64,000 nucleotides of DNA from Rhodococcus sp. P-2 (GTDB lineage: Bacteria; Actinomycetota; Actinomycetes; Mycobacteriales; Mycobacteriaceae), in assembly GCF_016598535.1 (NCBI RefSeq), contig NZ_CP066779.1, positions 4,028,053 through 4,092,052 on the forward strand, written 5' to 3'. The notes below the pieces were generated by a model, which searched no databases, was not told where the DNA came from, and worked only from the letters and a program-made list of their open reading frames with translations. Positions within the stretch are counted from its first letter, which is position 1. Each line of letters starts with the position of its first letter. This document shows, one piece after another, positions 1 to 8,772 of this stretch. A program made the translations under genes and the position numbers.

Positions 1-861
1 TGGACGGCGCCCGGGCTGCCCGCAGATCTGCCGGTTCTCACTCAGATCGGCATCAGGGCAACCGAACCCGAAGTGTGGGGAGAGCGCGCTCTGGCTCTCG
101 AAGTACCGGCGACGCGAGTGCAGTTGCCCGGTTCGAGTGACGAGAACTTCGCCGTACCGGACGTCGTACGCCTGAAGGTCACCGATGCGACATCGATCGA
201 CCTTCGTGGCCCCGGCAGCGCTGCGGCGTGGGAATCGGCCTTCGAGATCTACCCGCTGCCCGCCGAGCGCAATCGTGAACAGGGCGCAGTGTTCACCGGG
301 ATCGACCATGTGGCACTGGCAGTTCCGGCCGAGAGCTGGGACGGCATCATGCTGCTCCTGCGGTCCGTGTTCGAGATGCAACCGCACGAGGGGCAGGACG
401 TCACCGATTCGGTCGGCCTCATGCGGAGTCAAGCGCTCACGCTTGTTCAAGACGGTGACGGACATGCCCTGCGTATCTCGCTGAACATGGTGGAGGGCAG
501 TCGAAGCGGGCTGCCGACCGTCCGCCGCGGCGGCGTCAGCCACGTCGCCTTCGCGTGTGAGAACATCTTCGGTGCCGCTGCGTCCATGCAGGAGTGGGGG
601 TTTGCTCCGCTACCCATTTCCCCGAACTACTACGACGATCTGGACGCACGTTTCGGGTTGAACTCCGAACTGCTCGACCGGATGCGCAGCGCCGGAATCC
701 TTTACGACGCGGACGCTCACGGCGAGTTCTTCCACCTGTTCACCCCGACGGTCGGGGGAGACCTGTTCTTCGAGGTCGTGCAGCGAGTGGGTGGGTACGA
801 GGGCTACGGGGAGGTCAACTCCGCTGTGCGACTGTCGGCTCAACTGCGCGCGAGTTCGTGA
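1..861 (+). CDS. 3-dehydroshikimate dehydratase / HPPD-like protein, 3' part
   Basis: The frame is open from the first base of the window, so this is the C-terminal part of a longer protein. It has two VOC (glyoxalase-like) modules of the 4-hydroxyphenylpyruvate dioxygenase type. The three metal ligands of that fold are visible: His in DHVALAV, His in SHVAFAC and Glu in LFFEVVQR near the end. In actinobacteria such a tail is usually fused behind a TIM-barrel sugar-phosphate isomerase or dehydroshikimate dehydratase domain (QsuB type), which converts 3-dehydroshikimate to protocatechuate. That N-terminal half lies outside the window, so the fusion is inferred. A plain HPPD is possible but less likely from the motifs. 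Its last 47 bases overlap the convergent fdhD. Confidence 0.7.
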   Translation, partial: WTAPGLPADLPVLTQIGIRATEPEVWGERALALEVPATRVQLPGSSDENFAVPDVVRLKVTDATSIDLRGPGSAAAWESAFEIYPLPAERNREQGAVFTGIDHVALAVPAESWDGIMLLLRSVFEMQPHEGQDVTDSVGLMRSQALTLVQDGDGHALRISLNMVEGSRSGLPTVRRGGVSHVAFACENIFGAAASMQEWGFAPLPISPNYYDDLDARFGLNSELLDRMRSAGILYDADAHGEFFHLFTPTVGGDLFFEVVQRVGGYEGYGEVNSAVRLSAQLRASS

Positions 862-1681
862 CCTCGACTCGGTGCGGGTGCGAGTAGACGTTCATCGAAT
901 CGCCGCGGATGAAACCGACGAGCGTCAACCCCGATTCCTGTGCCAGTTCCACGGCCAGCGACGACGGCGCGGAGACGGCACCGAGTACCGGAATGCCGGC
1001 CATGACGGCCTTCTGGACGAGTTCGAACGACGCCCGCCCACTGACGATCAGGATCGTGTCGTAGAGGGGCACTCTGCCGTCGGTGATGGCCCAACCGATC
1101 ACCTTGTCGACGGCGTTGTGACGGCCGACATCCTCGCGCAGTGCCAGGAGTTCTCCGGTGGCGGTGAACAATCCGGCCGCGTGCAGGCCGCCGGTGCGCT
1201 CGAAGATCCGCTGGCTCTCCCGCAGCGTGACCGGCATGGCCGACAGGACGGTGGAGGTGACGGAAGTCGTGTCACCGACCAGTGGATGCCGCGTCGTGGT
1301 GCGGACGGCATCGAGTGACGTCTTCCCGCACACTCCGCACGCGGAACTGACGACGGTGTTGCGGTCGGTGGTGTGATCGGGCAACGGCACTCCGGGAGCG
1401 AGCGCGATGTCGAGGACGTTGTACGTGTTCGCGCCGGTTTCGTCGACGCCGTCGCAATACCGGACGACGCTCACGTCGTCGCGGGTGCCGATGACTCCTT
1501 CACTGAGAAGGAATCCGTGGACGAGGTCGACGTCGTTGCCGGGTGTTCGCATCGTCACTGCCAGCACCTGACCGTCGACTCTCATTTCGAGTGGTTCCTC
1601 GACGGCCAGCGTGTCGGGGCGCGTGACGACCCGATCGCCCGAGATTCGAACGACCGGCGTGCGGGCGGTGACTCGTCCCAT
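815..1681 (-). CDS. fdhD: FdhD, formate dehydrogenase accessory sulfurtransferase
   Basis: FdhD passes sulfur to the molybdenum cofactor of formate dehydrogenases before the cofactor is inserted; it is cytoplasmic. The 288-residue protein shows the family's conserved cysteine motif CGVCGK, then the C-terminal [25 protein letters not shown] and RGDSMNVY motifs. The start chosen is the ATG one base after the stop of the upstream oxidoreductase; a longer reading would extend 75 residues inside that gene in another frame and is not plausible. The tight linkage suggests translational coupling and a dedicated partner. The 3' end overlaps the convergent gene 1-861 by 47 bp, which is unusual. Confidence 0.93.
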   Translation of the reverse strand: MGRVTARTPVVRISGDRVVTRPDTLAVEEPLEMRVDGQVLAVTMRTPGNDVDLVHGFLLSEGVIGTRDDVSVVRYCDGVDETGANTYNVLDIALAPGVPLPDHTTDRNTVVSSACGVCGKTSLDAVRTTTRHPLVGDTTSVTSTVLSAMPVTLRESQRIFERTGGLHAAGLFTATGELLALREDVGRHNAVDKVIGWAITDGRVPLYDTILIVSGRASFELVQKAVMAGIPVLGAVSAPSSLAVELAQESGLTLVGFIRGDSMNVYSHPHRVEVTNSRAVEPTVAQRS

Positions 1682-1682
1682 C

Positions 1683-3992
1683 TCAGGCGCCCGATGCCTC
1701 GAGTCGAACGGTGACGGCCTTCGAGACCGGCGTGTTCGACTTGGCTGCAACGTGTTCGAGGGGAACGAGGGGATTTGTCTCGGGGTAGTACGCTGCCGCG
1801 TTGCCGCGCGGGGTGTCGTAGGCGACGATGCGGAATTCGGTGACCCGACGCTCTTCGAGTGTGCCGTCGGGTGTTGTCCACTCGGACACGATGTCGACGA
1901 GATCACCGTCGCGGAATCCGAGTGCGGTGATGTCTTCGCCGTTGACGAGGATGACTTTGCGGCCGCCCTTGATGCCGCGGTATCTGTCGTCGAGGCCGTA
2001 GATCGTGGTGTTGTACTGGTCGTGGCTTCGCATGGTCTGCAGAATCAGGCGCCCGCTCGGAGTGGGTATCCAGTGCAGGTCGTTCACGCCGAAGTTGGCT
2101 TTGCCGGTGTGCGTGCGGAATTCGCGGGAGTCACGTGGCGGGTGCGGGAGTTGGAATCCATCCGGCTGACGGACCCGGGTGTTGTAGTTTTCGCATCCGG
2201 GCACCACCCGTGAGATGGAGTCACGGATCAGGTCGTAATTGCCCTCGAAGGCCGACCAGCGGACGGAATGATCGTTGCCGAGTAGTTCGCGGGCGAGTTG
2301 GCAGATGATGGCGACTTCGCTACGCAGGTAGGGGCTGACCGGAGTGAGACGTCCGCGGGACAGATGCACCATGGACATCGAATCCTCCACGGAGACAAGC
2401 TGCTTTCCGCCGGCCTGGACGTCGAGGTCGGTGCGTCCGAGGGTGGGGAGGATGATCGCGGTCTGCCCGTGGACCACGTGACTGCGATTCAGCTTGGTGG
2501 AAACCTGCACGGTGAGTTCGCATTGACGCAACGCTGTTTCGGTGGCTGCGGTGTCCGGGCTTGCCTGGATGAAGTTGCCGCCCATCGCCATGAAGAAGCT
2601 TGCCTTGCCCGCGTTCATGGCGCGGATCGCATCGACGGTGTCCCAACCGTGCTTGCGGGGGCTCGAGATCGAGAACTCGGTGTCGAGCGCGGCCAGGAAC
2701 TCTTCCGGCATCTTCTCCCAGATACCCATCGTGCGGTCACCCTGGACATTGGAGTGCCCTCGCACCGGGCAAACCCCGGCACCGGGTTTGCCCATCATCC
2801 CGCGCATGAGCAACAGGTTGACCGCTTCTTCGATGGTGGCGACGCCGTGGGTGTGCTGAGTGATCCCCATGGCCCAGCAGGTGACGGTTCGCTCGGACCG
2901 GGCAAGCGCGGCAGCCGTTTCCTCGAGCTGCGCCATCGACAGACCCGTCGCCTCGAGTACCGTGTCGAGATCGACCGCACGGACGTGCTTCTCGTATTCG
3001 TCCCAACCGGCGCAGTACCGGTCGACGAAGGCGCGATCGACGACGGTGCCGGGAGCGCGATCCTCCAGCGCGAGCAGCAGCTTTCCCAGGCCTTGGAACA
3101 GCGCCATGTCGCCGCCCAGCCGAATCTGGAGGAACTCGTCCGCGATGTCGACTCCGTGCCCGATCACGCCGGACACCTTTTGTGGATCCTTGAACCTGCG
3201 CAATCCCGCCTCGGGCAGAGGATTGATGGCGATGATCTTGGCGCCGTTGCCCTTTGCCTTCTCGAGCGTCGAGAGCATTCGAGGGTGGTTGGTACCGGGA
3301 TTCTGTCCGGCGATGAGGATGAGATCGGCGTTCTCGAGGTCGGGAACCGTCACCGAGCCTTTGCCGATGCCGATGGATTCGGTCAGTGCACTTCCGGACG
3401 ACTCGTGACACATGTTGGAACAGTCGGGCATGTTGTTGGTGCCGTAGCTGCGAATCATCAACTGGTAGAGAAATGCTGCTTCGTTGGACGTACGACCGGA
3501 GGTGTAGAACACGGCTTCGTCCGGTGAGGCGAGGCCGTTCAGATGTTCGGCGATGAGTGCGTACGCGCCGTCCCAGTCGATCGGCTGGTAATGGGTTGCT
3601 CCCGGGGTCAGGACCATCGGGTGCGTCAGTCGACCCTGTTGGCCGAGCCAGTAATCGGTCTTGCCTTCGAGGTCGGCGATCGAGTGCTCCGCGAAGAATT
3701 CGGGTGTGACCGTGCGAAGCGTTGCTTCCTCGGCAACGGCTTTCGCTCCGTTCTCGCAGAACTCGGCGGGCTTGCGATGCCCGGGAGTCTCCGGCCACGC
3801 ACACCCCGGGCAGTCGAAGCCGTGACGCTGGTTGAGCCTGGTGAGCGTTCGGGCGGTCCGCAAGGCTCCCATCTGCTCGATTCCTCGTTGCAGTGACACC
3901 AGAACGGCCGGTACTCCGGCGGCGTAGTCCTTGGGGTGCGTGACTTCGAGATCGGATTCGTCGATGTCTTTCGAGGGGCCCTGGCGCGTCAT
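1683..3992 (-). CDS. FdhF/YdeP family molybdopterin oxidoreductase
   Basis: A 769-residue protein of the formate-dehydrogenase-H-like (FdhF/YdeP) branch of the bis-MGD molybdoenzymes. Near the N-terminus CPGCAWPE and a later Cys ([10 protein letters not shown]) fit the family's modified Fe-S site. [13 protein letters not shown] carries the Cys expected at the molybdenum, and [11 protein letters not shown] is a cofactor-binding loop. The C-terminus has the dinucleotide-binding domain ([18 protein letters not shown]). ATG 3992 was chosen because GGAG precedes it; the ATG 12 codons upstream has no ribosome binding site. There is no Tat signal, so it is cytoplasmic. The adjacent fdhD supports a cofactor that needs sulfuration. 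The substrate may be formate, but YdeP-like proteins are poorly characterised. Confidence 0.88.
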   Translation of the reverse strand: MTRQGPSKDIDESDLEVTHPKDYAAGVPAVLVSLQRGIEQMGALRTARTLTRLNQRHGFDCPGCAWPETPGHRKPAEFCENGAKAVAEEATLRTVTPEFFAEHSIADLEGKTDYWLGQQGRLTHPMVLTPGATHYQPIDWDGAYALIAEHLNGLASPDEAVFYTSGRTSNEAAFLYQLMIRSYGTNNMPDCSNMCHESSGSALTESIGIGKGSVTVPDLENADLILIAGQNPGTNHPRMLSTLEKAKGNGAKIIAINPLPEAGLRRFKDPQKVSGVIGHGVDIADEFLQIRLGGDMALFQGLGKLLLALEDRAPGTVVDRAFVDRYCAGWDEYEKHVRAVDLDTVLEATGLSMAQLEETAAALARSERTVTCWAMGITQHTHGVATIEEAVNLLLMRGMMGKPGAGVCPVRGHSNVQGDRTMGIWEKMPEEFLAALDTEFSISSPRKHGWDTVDAIRAMNAGKASFFMAMGGNFIQASPDTAATETALRQCELTVQVSTKLNRSHVVHGQTAIILPTLGRTDLDVQAGGKQLVSVEDSMSMVHLSRGRLTPVSPYLRSEVAIICQLARELLGNDHSVRWSAFEGNYDLIRDSISRVVPGCENYNTRVRQPDGFQLPHPPRDSREFRTHTGKANFGVNDLHWIPTPSGRLILQTMRSHDQYNTTIYGLDDRYRGIKGGRKVILVNGEDITALGFRDGDLVDIVSEWTTPDGTLEERRVTEFRIVAYDTPRGNAAAYYPETNPLVPLEHVAAKSNTPVSKAVTVRLEASGA

Positions 3993-4065
3993 GTCTCCAT
4001 AGTGGCCCGAACGAGCCGGTACTGCCATCGAATGGGCCGGTCGAACTCACCGGAATGCGACATTC

Positions 4066-4084
4066 ATCGGCTAGCCTTACCTAC
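4066..4084 (+). promoter_or_regulatory. Candidate IdeR/DtxR iron box
   Basis: By eye, 14 of 19 positions match the iron-box consensus for IdeR, with the core TAGCCTTACCTA. It sits 29 bases before the ATG of an iron-siderophore binding lipoprotein, where a bound repressor would block transcription. The match is visual; no weight matrix was run. Confidence 0.55.
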
Positions 4085-4112
4085 CGAACCAGCGGACTTA
4101 AGGGGTAAGAGC

Positions 4113-5120
4113 ATGGATCGAACGGACGCAGGTCGGCTGACCCGGCGCGGATTTCTGATCGGCACGTCGGGAGCGTTGTTGGCATTCGCCGCAGCCTGCT
4201 CCAGTTCGAACGACGAGGACACACCCCCCAGCGGTGACTCTGCGGGATCGGTCACCCACAAGTTCGGGTCTACCGAACTGCCCGAGGATCCGCAGCGGAT
4301 CGTCAGTGTCGGATACAACGATCAGGATGCGATCCTGGCGCTCGGTGGGACCTTGGTCGGAACCTTCGACTGGTACGGCGATTACCCCTACGGTGTGTGG
4401 CCCTGGGCGCAGCCGCTGCTGAACGGGGCGACTCCCGAGATCATCGGAACCGCGGGCACCACCATCCAGATGGAGAAGGTCGCTGCCACGACACCCGACC
4501 TCATCGTCGGCACCTACTCCGGACTGACCCAGGCGCAGTACGACAAACTCAGTGCCATTGCGCCGACGGTGGCGCAGCCGAAGGAGTTCGCGGATTACGG
4601 AATCCCCTGGCAGGACCAGACGACCATCCTGGGCGAGGCCTTGGGCCAACAGGGCAAGGCCACCGAGTTGATCGCCGGTGTCGATCAGAAGTTCGCCGAC
4701 GTGAAGACCGCCAACCCGGCGTTTGCCGGCAAGACTGTTCTGGTCGGCGCGTTGAAGGGGCCGGGGCAGTTCGGGGTCTACGGACCGGAAGACCCCAAGG
4801 TGCGGTTCTTCACCGAACTCGGATTCGTGAATCCGCCTGTCACCGATCAGATCACAGGTAACTTCGCCGAGATCAGCACCGAGCAACTCTCGCTCGCGGA
4901 CGTCGACGTACTCGTCTGGTATGCCGGTGGTGGCTACGGCGACAAGCTCCGCGCGGAATTGGACAAGACCCCGATCTACCAGGAACTCGACGTCGTGAAG
5001 GACGGCCGCGCGATCATTCTGGAAGACGCTGCTGCCGAGGCCATGACGTGGAGCACCGTACTGAGCTTGCCGTATGCACTCGAACAGATTCCGCCGCGGA
5101 TTGCGAGCTTGCTCGTCTGA
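4113..5120 (+). CDS. Iron-siderophore ABC transporter substrate-binding lipoprotein
   Basis: A 335-residue periplasmic-binding protein of the FecB/FepB type. The N-terminus has a twin-arginine motif (TRRGFLIG), a short hydrophobic stretch and a lipobox ending AAAC, so it should be exported by Tat and lipid-anchored. The mature part begins with HKFGSTELPEDPQRIV, typical of Fe(III)-siderophore binders. The ATG has an AGGGG ribosome binding site. No permease or ATPase genes adjoin it, so it must share a transporter encoded elsewhere. The IdeR-like box just upstream suggests repression by iron. A second, related lipoprotein is at 52972-53961. The ligand is not predictable from sequence. Confidence 0.88.
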   Translation: MDRTDAGRLTRRGFLIGTSGALLAFAAACSSSNDEDTPPSGDSAGSVTHKFGSTELPEDPQRIVSVGYNDQDAILALGGTLVGTFDWYGDYPYGVWPWAQPLLNGATPEIIGTAGTTIQMEKVAATTPDLIVGTYSGLTQAQYDKLSAIAPTVAQPKEFADYGIPWQDQTTILGEALGQQGKATELIAGVDQKFADVKTANPAFAGKTVLVGALKGPGQFGVYGPEDPKVRFFTELGFVNPPVTDQITGNFAEISTEQLSLADVDVLVWYAGGGYGDKLRAELDKTPIYQELDVVKDGRAIILEDAAAEAMTWSTVLSLPYALEQIPPRIASLLV

Positions 5121-5167
5121 TCGGTTCACCGACCGGGAATTCGGACGGTCGGCGGTACCCTCACCTC

Positions 5168-5782
5168 ATGGGTGTACACGTGCGGCCGGCTGTCCGATCC
5201 GATATTCCGGCACTGTCGGCAGTGTTGGCCGAGGCGTTCGAGGATGATCCCTTGATGGCCTGGATGTTGCCGGACGAGGACTCCAGGGCTGAGCGCCTGT
5301 CGAAACTGTTTGCCGCAGAAGCTCGTTACCACCACTTTGCCGGTGGCGGTGTCGAGGTGGCCACCGATGACAACGGCGTGATCGGCGGGGCAACTCTGTG
5401 GGATCCGCCGGGGCGATGGAAGCAGTCGTGGATTTCCGGGCTCGTGAGCCTGCCGGCCATGGTGCGTGTCTTCGGCAGGGGGCTTCGACATGCGGCCGAG
5501 GTCAGCTCCGTTCTCGAAGGAGCACACCCGAATTCGCCGCACTGGTATCTCGCGACGGTCGGGACCGGCAGCGCGGCGCGCGGTGGGGGATACGGCAAAG
5601 CACTACTGAACTCCCGGTTGGAGCGTTGTGACCGTGAACATGTCGACGCTTACCTCGAGAGCAGCAAGGAATCGAACATCCCGTACTACAACCGCTTCGG
5701 TTTCGAAGTGACCCGCGACATCGTGATGCCAGGCGGCGGGCCGACGATCTACGCAATGATGCGTCAACCGCGGGGCGCGTGA
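5168..5782 (+). CDS. GNAT family N-acetyltransferase
   Basis: A 204-residue single-domain GNAT enzyme. It starts VRPAVRSDIPALSAVLAEAF, the usual first strand and helix. The acetyl-CoA loop is at about residues 137-147 (GSAARGGGYGKALL), and the C-terminal motif is NIPYYNRFGFEV. The ATG chosen is where homology to the fold begins. The acceptor substrate cannot be told; GNATs of this look acetylate small amines or antibiotics, or proteins. It lies 9 bp before the S9 peptidase and may share its transcript. Confidence 0.85.
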   Translation: MGVHVRPAVRSDIPALSAVLAEAFEDDPLMAWMLPDEDSRAERLSKLFAAEARYHHFAGGGVEVATDDNGVIGGATLWDPPGRWKQSWISGLVSLPAMVRVFGRGLRHAAEVSSVLEGAHPNSPHWYLATVGTGSAARGGGYGKALLNSRLERCDREHVDAYLESSKESNIPYYNRFGFEVTRDIVMPGGGPTIYAMMRQPRGA

Positions 5783-5791
5783 TACCAACTA

Positions 5792-7828
5792 GTGGTGACC
5801 CAGATTCCCGAGCTCCACGCAGGTACACCGTTCGACGAACTCGACGACTACATCGCTCTGGCCAGGTTGTCCGGCCTGGTGTTGTCACCTGACGGCTCGC
5901 TGCTGATCTGCGCGCGCGCCGTTCTCGACGACAAGCGCGCCGAATACGTGTCCTCGTTGTGGGAGATCGACCCGGAAGGTCGGCGTCCTGCGCGTCGGTT
6001 GACCTGGGGTTCGACCAGCGAGTCCGGTGCCGCCTTCGCGTTCGACGGCGACGTACTCTTCACTGCCACGCGAGCCGTGCCGGGCGAGAATGATCCGCAA
6101 CCAGCACTCTGGCGCCTACCCGCGGCGGGCGGAGAAGCTCAGCTGTTGATCTCGCGTCCCGGTGGTGTCTCGTCGGTATCAGCGGCCAAGGCGGCGCCGA
6201 CGTTCGTGGCACAGACGTCGGTCATGGCCTCGGCGATCAGCCTCGACCAGGACGATCAGGTGCGATCCGCGCGCAAGGACAAGAAGGTCACGGCGATGCT
6301 GCACACGGGGTATCCGGTGCGGCACTGGGACCACGACCTGGGCCCCGATCATCCGCATCTGGTTGTCGCCGAGACGGATTCGAAGGACTCCGTCGAATTG
6401 CGGGACATCACACCGACGGCAGGCGCGGCGCTGCGGGAGACGTCGACCACGATTTCCGACGACGGTCTCTTCGTCGTGACCACGTGGGCTGTCGGTGCGG
6501 CTAGTGCCGCCCGCCGATCGACGTTGGTTCGGATCGACACGGTGACCGGTGACCGAACCACCCTTGTCGACGAGGCCGACGCGGACGTCTACAACCCGGT
6601 GCTCTCGCCGGACGGAACCAAGCTCGCGTTCATCCGGGAGACCCTCACCACGCCGGAGTCTGCGCCGCGAATGACTCTGCAGCTCTACGACTTCGGATCC
6701 GGTGCTGTGACCGGCGTCGCCGACGGCTGGGATCGATGGCCTACCTCACTTGCCTGGCTACCCGACGGATCCGGGCTGGTGGTCACCGCTGACGACGGCG
6801 GCCGCGGTCCGATCTTCACCATCGACCTGTGGGGTCAACCAGTGCGCCTGACAGCCGACGACGCGGCGTACACCGACGTTCGAGTGGCGCCGGACGGTGA
6901 GTCGATCTACGCGTTGCGGGCTTCGTACGAAGCGCCCCCTCACGTGGTGCGGGTGGATCTGCGATCCGGTGAGATCACCGCACTTCGTGGACCCGACGCA
7001 TTGCCGGAGCGGCCGGGAACACTGACCGAGATCACCGCTCGCACCGAGGACGGTTCGACGGTCCGTAGCTGGTTGGCGCTGCCGACCGGCGCCGCACCGC
7101 ACGCACCGGTGCCATTGCTCCTCTGGGTCCACGGTGGCCCACTCGGTTCGTGGAACACCTGGTCCTGGCGGTGGAATCCGTGGCTGCTCGTCGCCAAGGG
7201 CTATGCAGTACTGCTGCCCGATCCCGCACTCTCGACCGGCTACGGGCAGGATTTCGTTCAGCGCGGGTGGGGTCAGTGGGGCAAGGCGCCCTTCACCGAT
7301 CTGATGGCGATCACCGATGCTGCCGTCGCGCAGCCCGAGATCGACCCCAAGCGGACAGGCGCGATGGGTGGGTCGTTCGGCGGTTACATGGCCAACTGGA
7401 TTGCCGGACATACCAACCGTTTCGACGCGATCGTCACCCACGCAAGCCTCTGGGCGCTCGATCAATTCGGCCCGACGACGGACGCGGCCTGGTACTGGCA
7501 ACGGGAGATGTCGCCGGAGATGGCCGTCGAGAATTCGCCGCATCTGTACGTCGCAGACATCACGACTCCGATGCTGGTCATCCATGGCGACAAGGACTAC
7601 CGGGTGCCGATCGGTGAGGGCTTGCGACTCTGGTACGAACTGCTTGCAGAGTCAGGTCTGCCCGCCGACGACGACGGGAAAACGGACCATCGCTTCCTGT
7701 ACTTCCCCGACGAGAATCATTGGGTGCTCAAGCCGCAGCACACCAAGATCTGGTACGAGGTGGTCACCGCGTTCCTCTCCGAGCACGTTCTCGGCGAAGA
7801 TGTCGCGGTGCCGGAGATTCTGGGTTGA
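5792..7828 (+). CDS. S9 family (prolyl oligopeptidase-like) serine peptidase
   Basis: A 678-residue protein with an N-terminal beta-propeller-like part (YNPVLSPDGTKLAFIRE) and a C-terminal alpha/beta hydrolase. The catalytic triad is visible: Ser in GGSFGGYM (about residue 530), Asp in HGDKDYRVP and His in ENHWVLKP. The oxyanion region LLLWVHGGPLGSW is present. No signal peptide is seen, so it is probably a cytoplasmic dipeptidyl- or acylaminoacyl-peptidase. It starts at GTG 5792; the next codon is also GTG, so the true start could be three bases later. A hairpin terminator follows. Confidence 0.9.
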   Translation: MVTQIPELHAGTPFDELDDYIALARLSGLVLSPDGSLLICARAVLDDKRAEYVSSLWEIDPEGRRPARRLTWGSTSESGAAFAFDGDVLFTATRAVPGENDPQPALWRLPAAGGEAQLLISRPGGVSSVSAAKAAPTFVAQTSVMASAISLDQDDQVRSARKDKKVTAMLHTGYPVRHWDHDLGPDHPHLVVAETDSKDSVELRDITPTAGAALRETSTTISDDGLFVVTTWAVGAASAARRSTLVRIDTVTGDRTTLVDEADADVYNPVLSPDGTKLAFIRETLTTPESAPRMTLQLYDFGSGAVTGVADGWDRWPTSLAWLPDGSGLVVTADDGGRGPIFTIDLWGQPVRLTADDAAYTDVRVAPDGESIYALRASYEAPPHVVRVDLRSGEITALRGPDALPERPGTLTEITARTEDGSTVRSWLALPTGAAPHAPVPLLLWVHGGPLGSWNTWSWRWNPWLLVAKGYAVLLPDPALSTGYGQDFVQRGWGQWGKAPFTDLMAITDAAVAQPEIDPKRTGAMGGSFGGYMANWIAGHTNRFDAIVTHASLWALDQFGPTTDAAWYWQREMSPEMAVENSPHLYVADITTPMLVIHGDKDYRVPIGEGLRLWYELLAESGLPADDDGKTDHRFLYFPDENHWVLKPQHTKIWYEVVTAFLSEHVLGEDVAVPEILG

Positions 7829-7833
7829 CCGCG

Positions 7834-7870
7834 CGTGCCTCGTTCGGCTGAAACAACCGAACGAGGCACG
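7834..7870. terminator. Bidirectional hairpin terminator
   Basis: A perfect 14-bp inverted repeat (arms 7834-7847 and 7857-7870) with a 9-base loop lies between the convergent S9 peptidase and the secreted repeat protein. It can end transcription from both sides. There is no clear T tract. Confidence 0.75.
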
Positions 7871-7896
7871 ATCTTCCTCGCGGATCCGGACTGGAA

Positions 7897-8602
7897 TCAG
7901 GCGCCGGGGCAGCGAACGGTGTACGCCCACTCGGTGTGGTCGGGGCCCGTGACGCGAACCAGCACGGACGATGCACCGCCGGGGGGGGGGCACGTTGACG
8001 ACCGCCGAACCGGTTCCCTCGTTGATGTCGTCGCCGATGTATCCGGTGCTGTGGATCAACCGTCCTTCGTAGTACACCTCGATCAGGTCCGGGATGTCCT
8101 CGGTTTCGTAGCCGAGTACGAACGACGTCGGTCCGCCGCGGCCGAGCTCGTGCTTGGTGCTGGTGATTCCTGCGCCGCCGGAGACCGTCGAGGCGTCACA
8201 TCGCTGCGTCGGAGCAAACGATCCGCCGCCGCCGCTGCCGCTGGCCAGCCCACTGAGAATGTCCCTGACATTGCCACTGGCCAGGCCGTTGACGATGTCC
8301 GTCGCGCTGGTCGAGCCTGCGGCCAGGCCGCCGATGACGTCGTTGAAATTCCCGGTGGCGATTCCGCCGACGATGTCGCCCACGCTGCCGCTGGCGATGC
8401 CGTTTGCGATGTCGTTCCCGATGTCCCCGACACTCCCGTTGATCGTGGCGCTGCCACTGTCGATGCTTCCTTGCACACTTTCTTCGATGCCGGGTGCAGC
8501 GGACGCAGTCGCCGGAAGCACGAGGGCAACCGCCGCTCCGATCGTCGCGGCCGCCGCCAAGGTTCGAACGCCGGGACGGCGAGAACTCCAGTTGTTCAAC
8601 AT
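7897..8602 (-). CDS. Secreted repeat protein, frameshifted at a G10 tract
   Basis: The protein starts MLNNWSSRR, followed by a Sec signal peptide (hydrophobic AAAATIGAAVALVLPATA, cut near ASAAP). Residues of about 40-125 form imperfect 12-residue repeats of the type DIVNGLASGNVR. A C-terminal beta domain follows (SFVLGYETEDIPDLIEVYYEGRLIHSTGYIGDD). The reading frame breaks at 7981-7990, where ten G occur in a row. As read, the frame runs on nonsensically to 7652. Removing one base gives ASSVLVRVTGPDHTEWAYTVRC and a stop at 7897, which looks like the real C-terminus. The function is unknown; it is probably extracellular or cell-wall associated. The ATG has a GGAG site. Confidence 0.7.
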
Positions 8603-8772
8603 ATTTGCTCCACAGGTCGTTGGTCGGTCGTCCTTCAGAGCGATCCTGTCAGCGGAGCGGATCGGTGAATATCGTTTGTTCGGCTGACCCCGGACCAAGG
8701 GGACTGTCGTTCGTGCCCACCGCAGCCCTCGACGGGCGAATTCGTTCGCAGCGGGGGAGTCATTAGGATCAA

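Noticed and set aside
7652..7896. C-terminal extension of the secreted repeat protein as literally read
   Set aside because: It lies antisense to the S9 peptidase 3' end and beyond the terminator hairpin; the next-frame reading gives a natural end at 7897.
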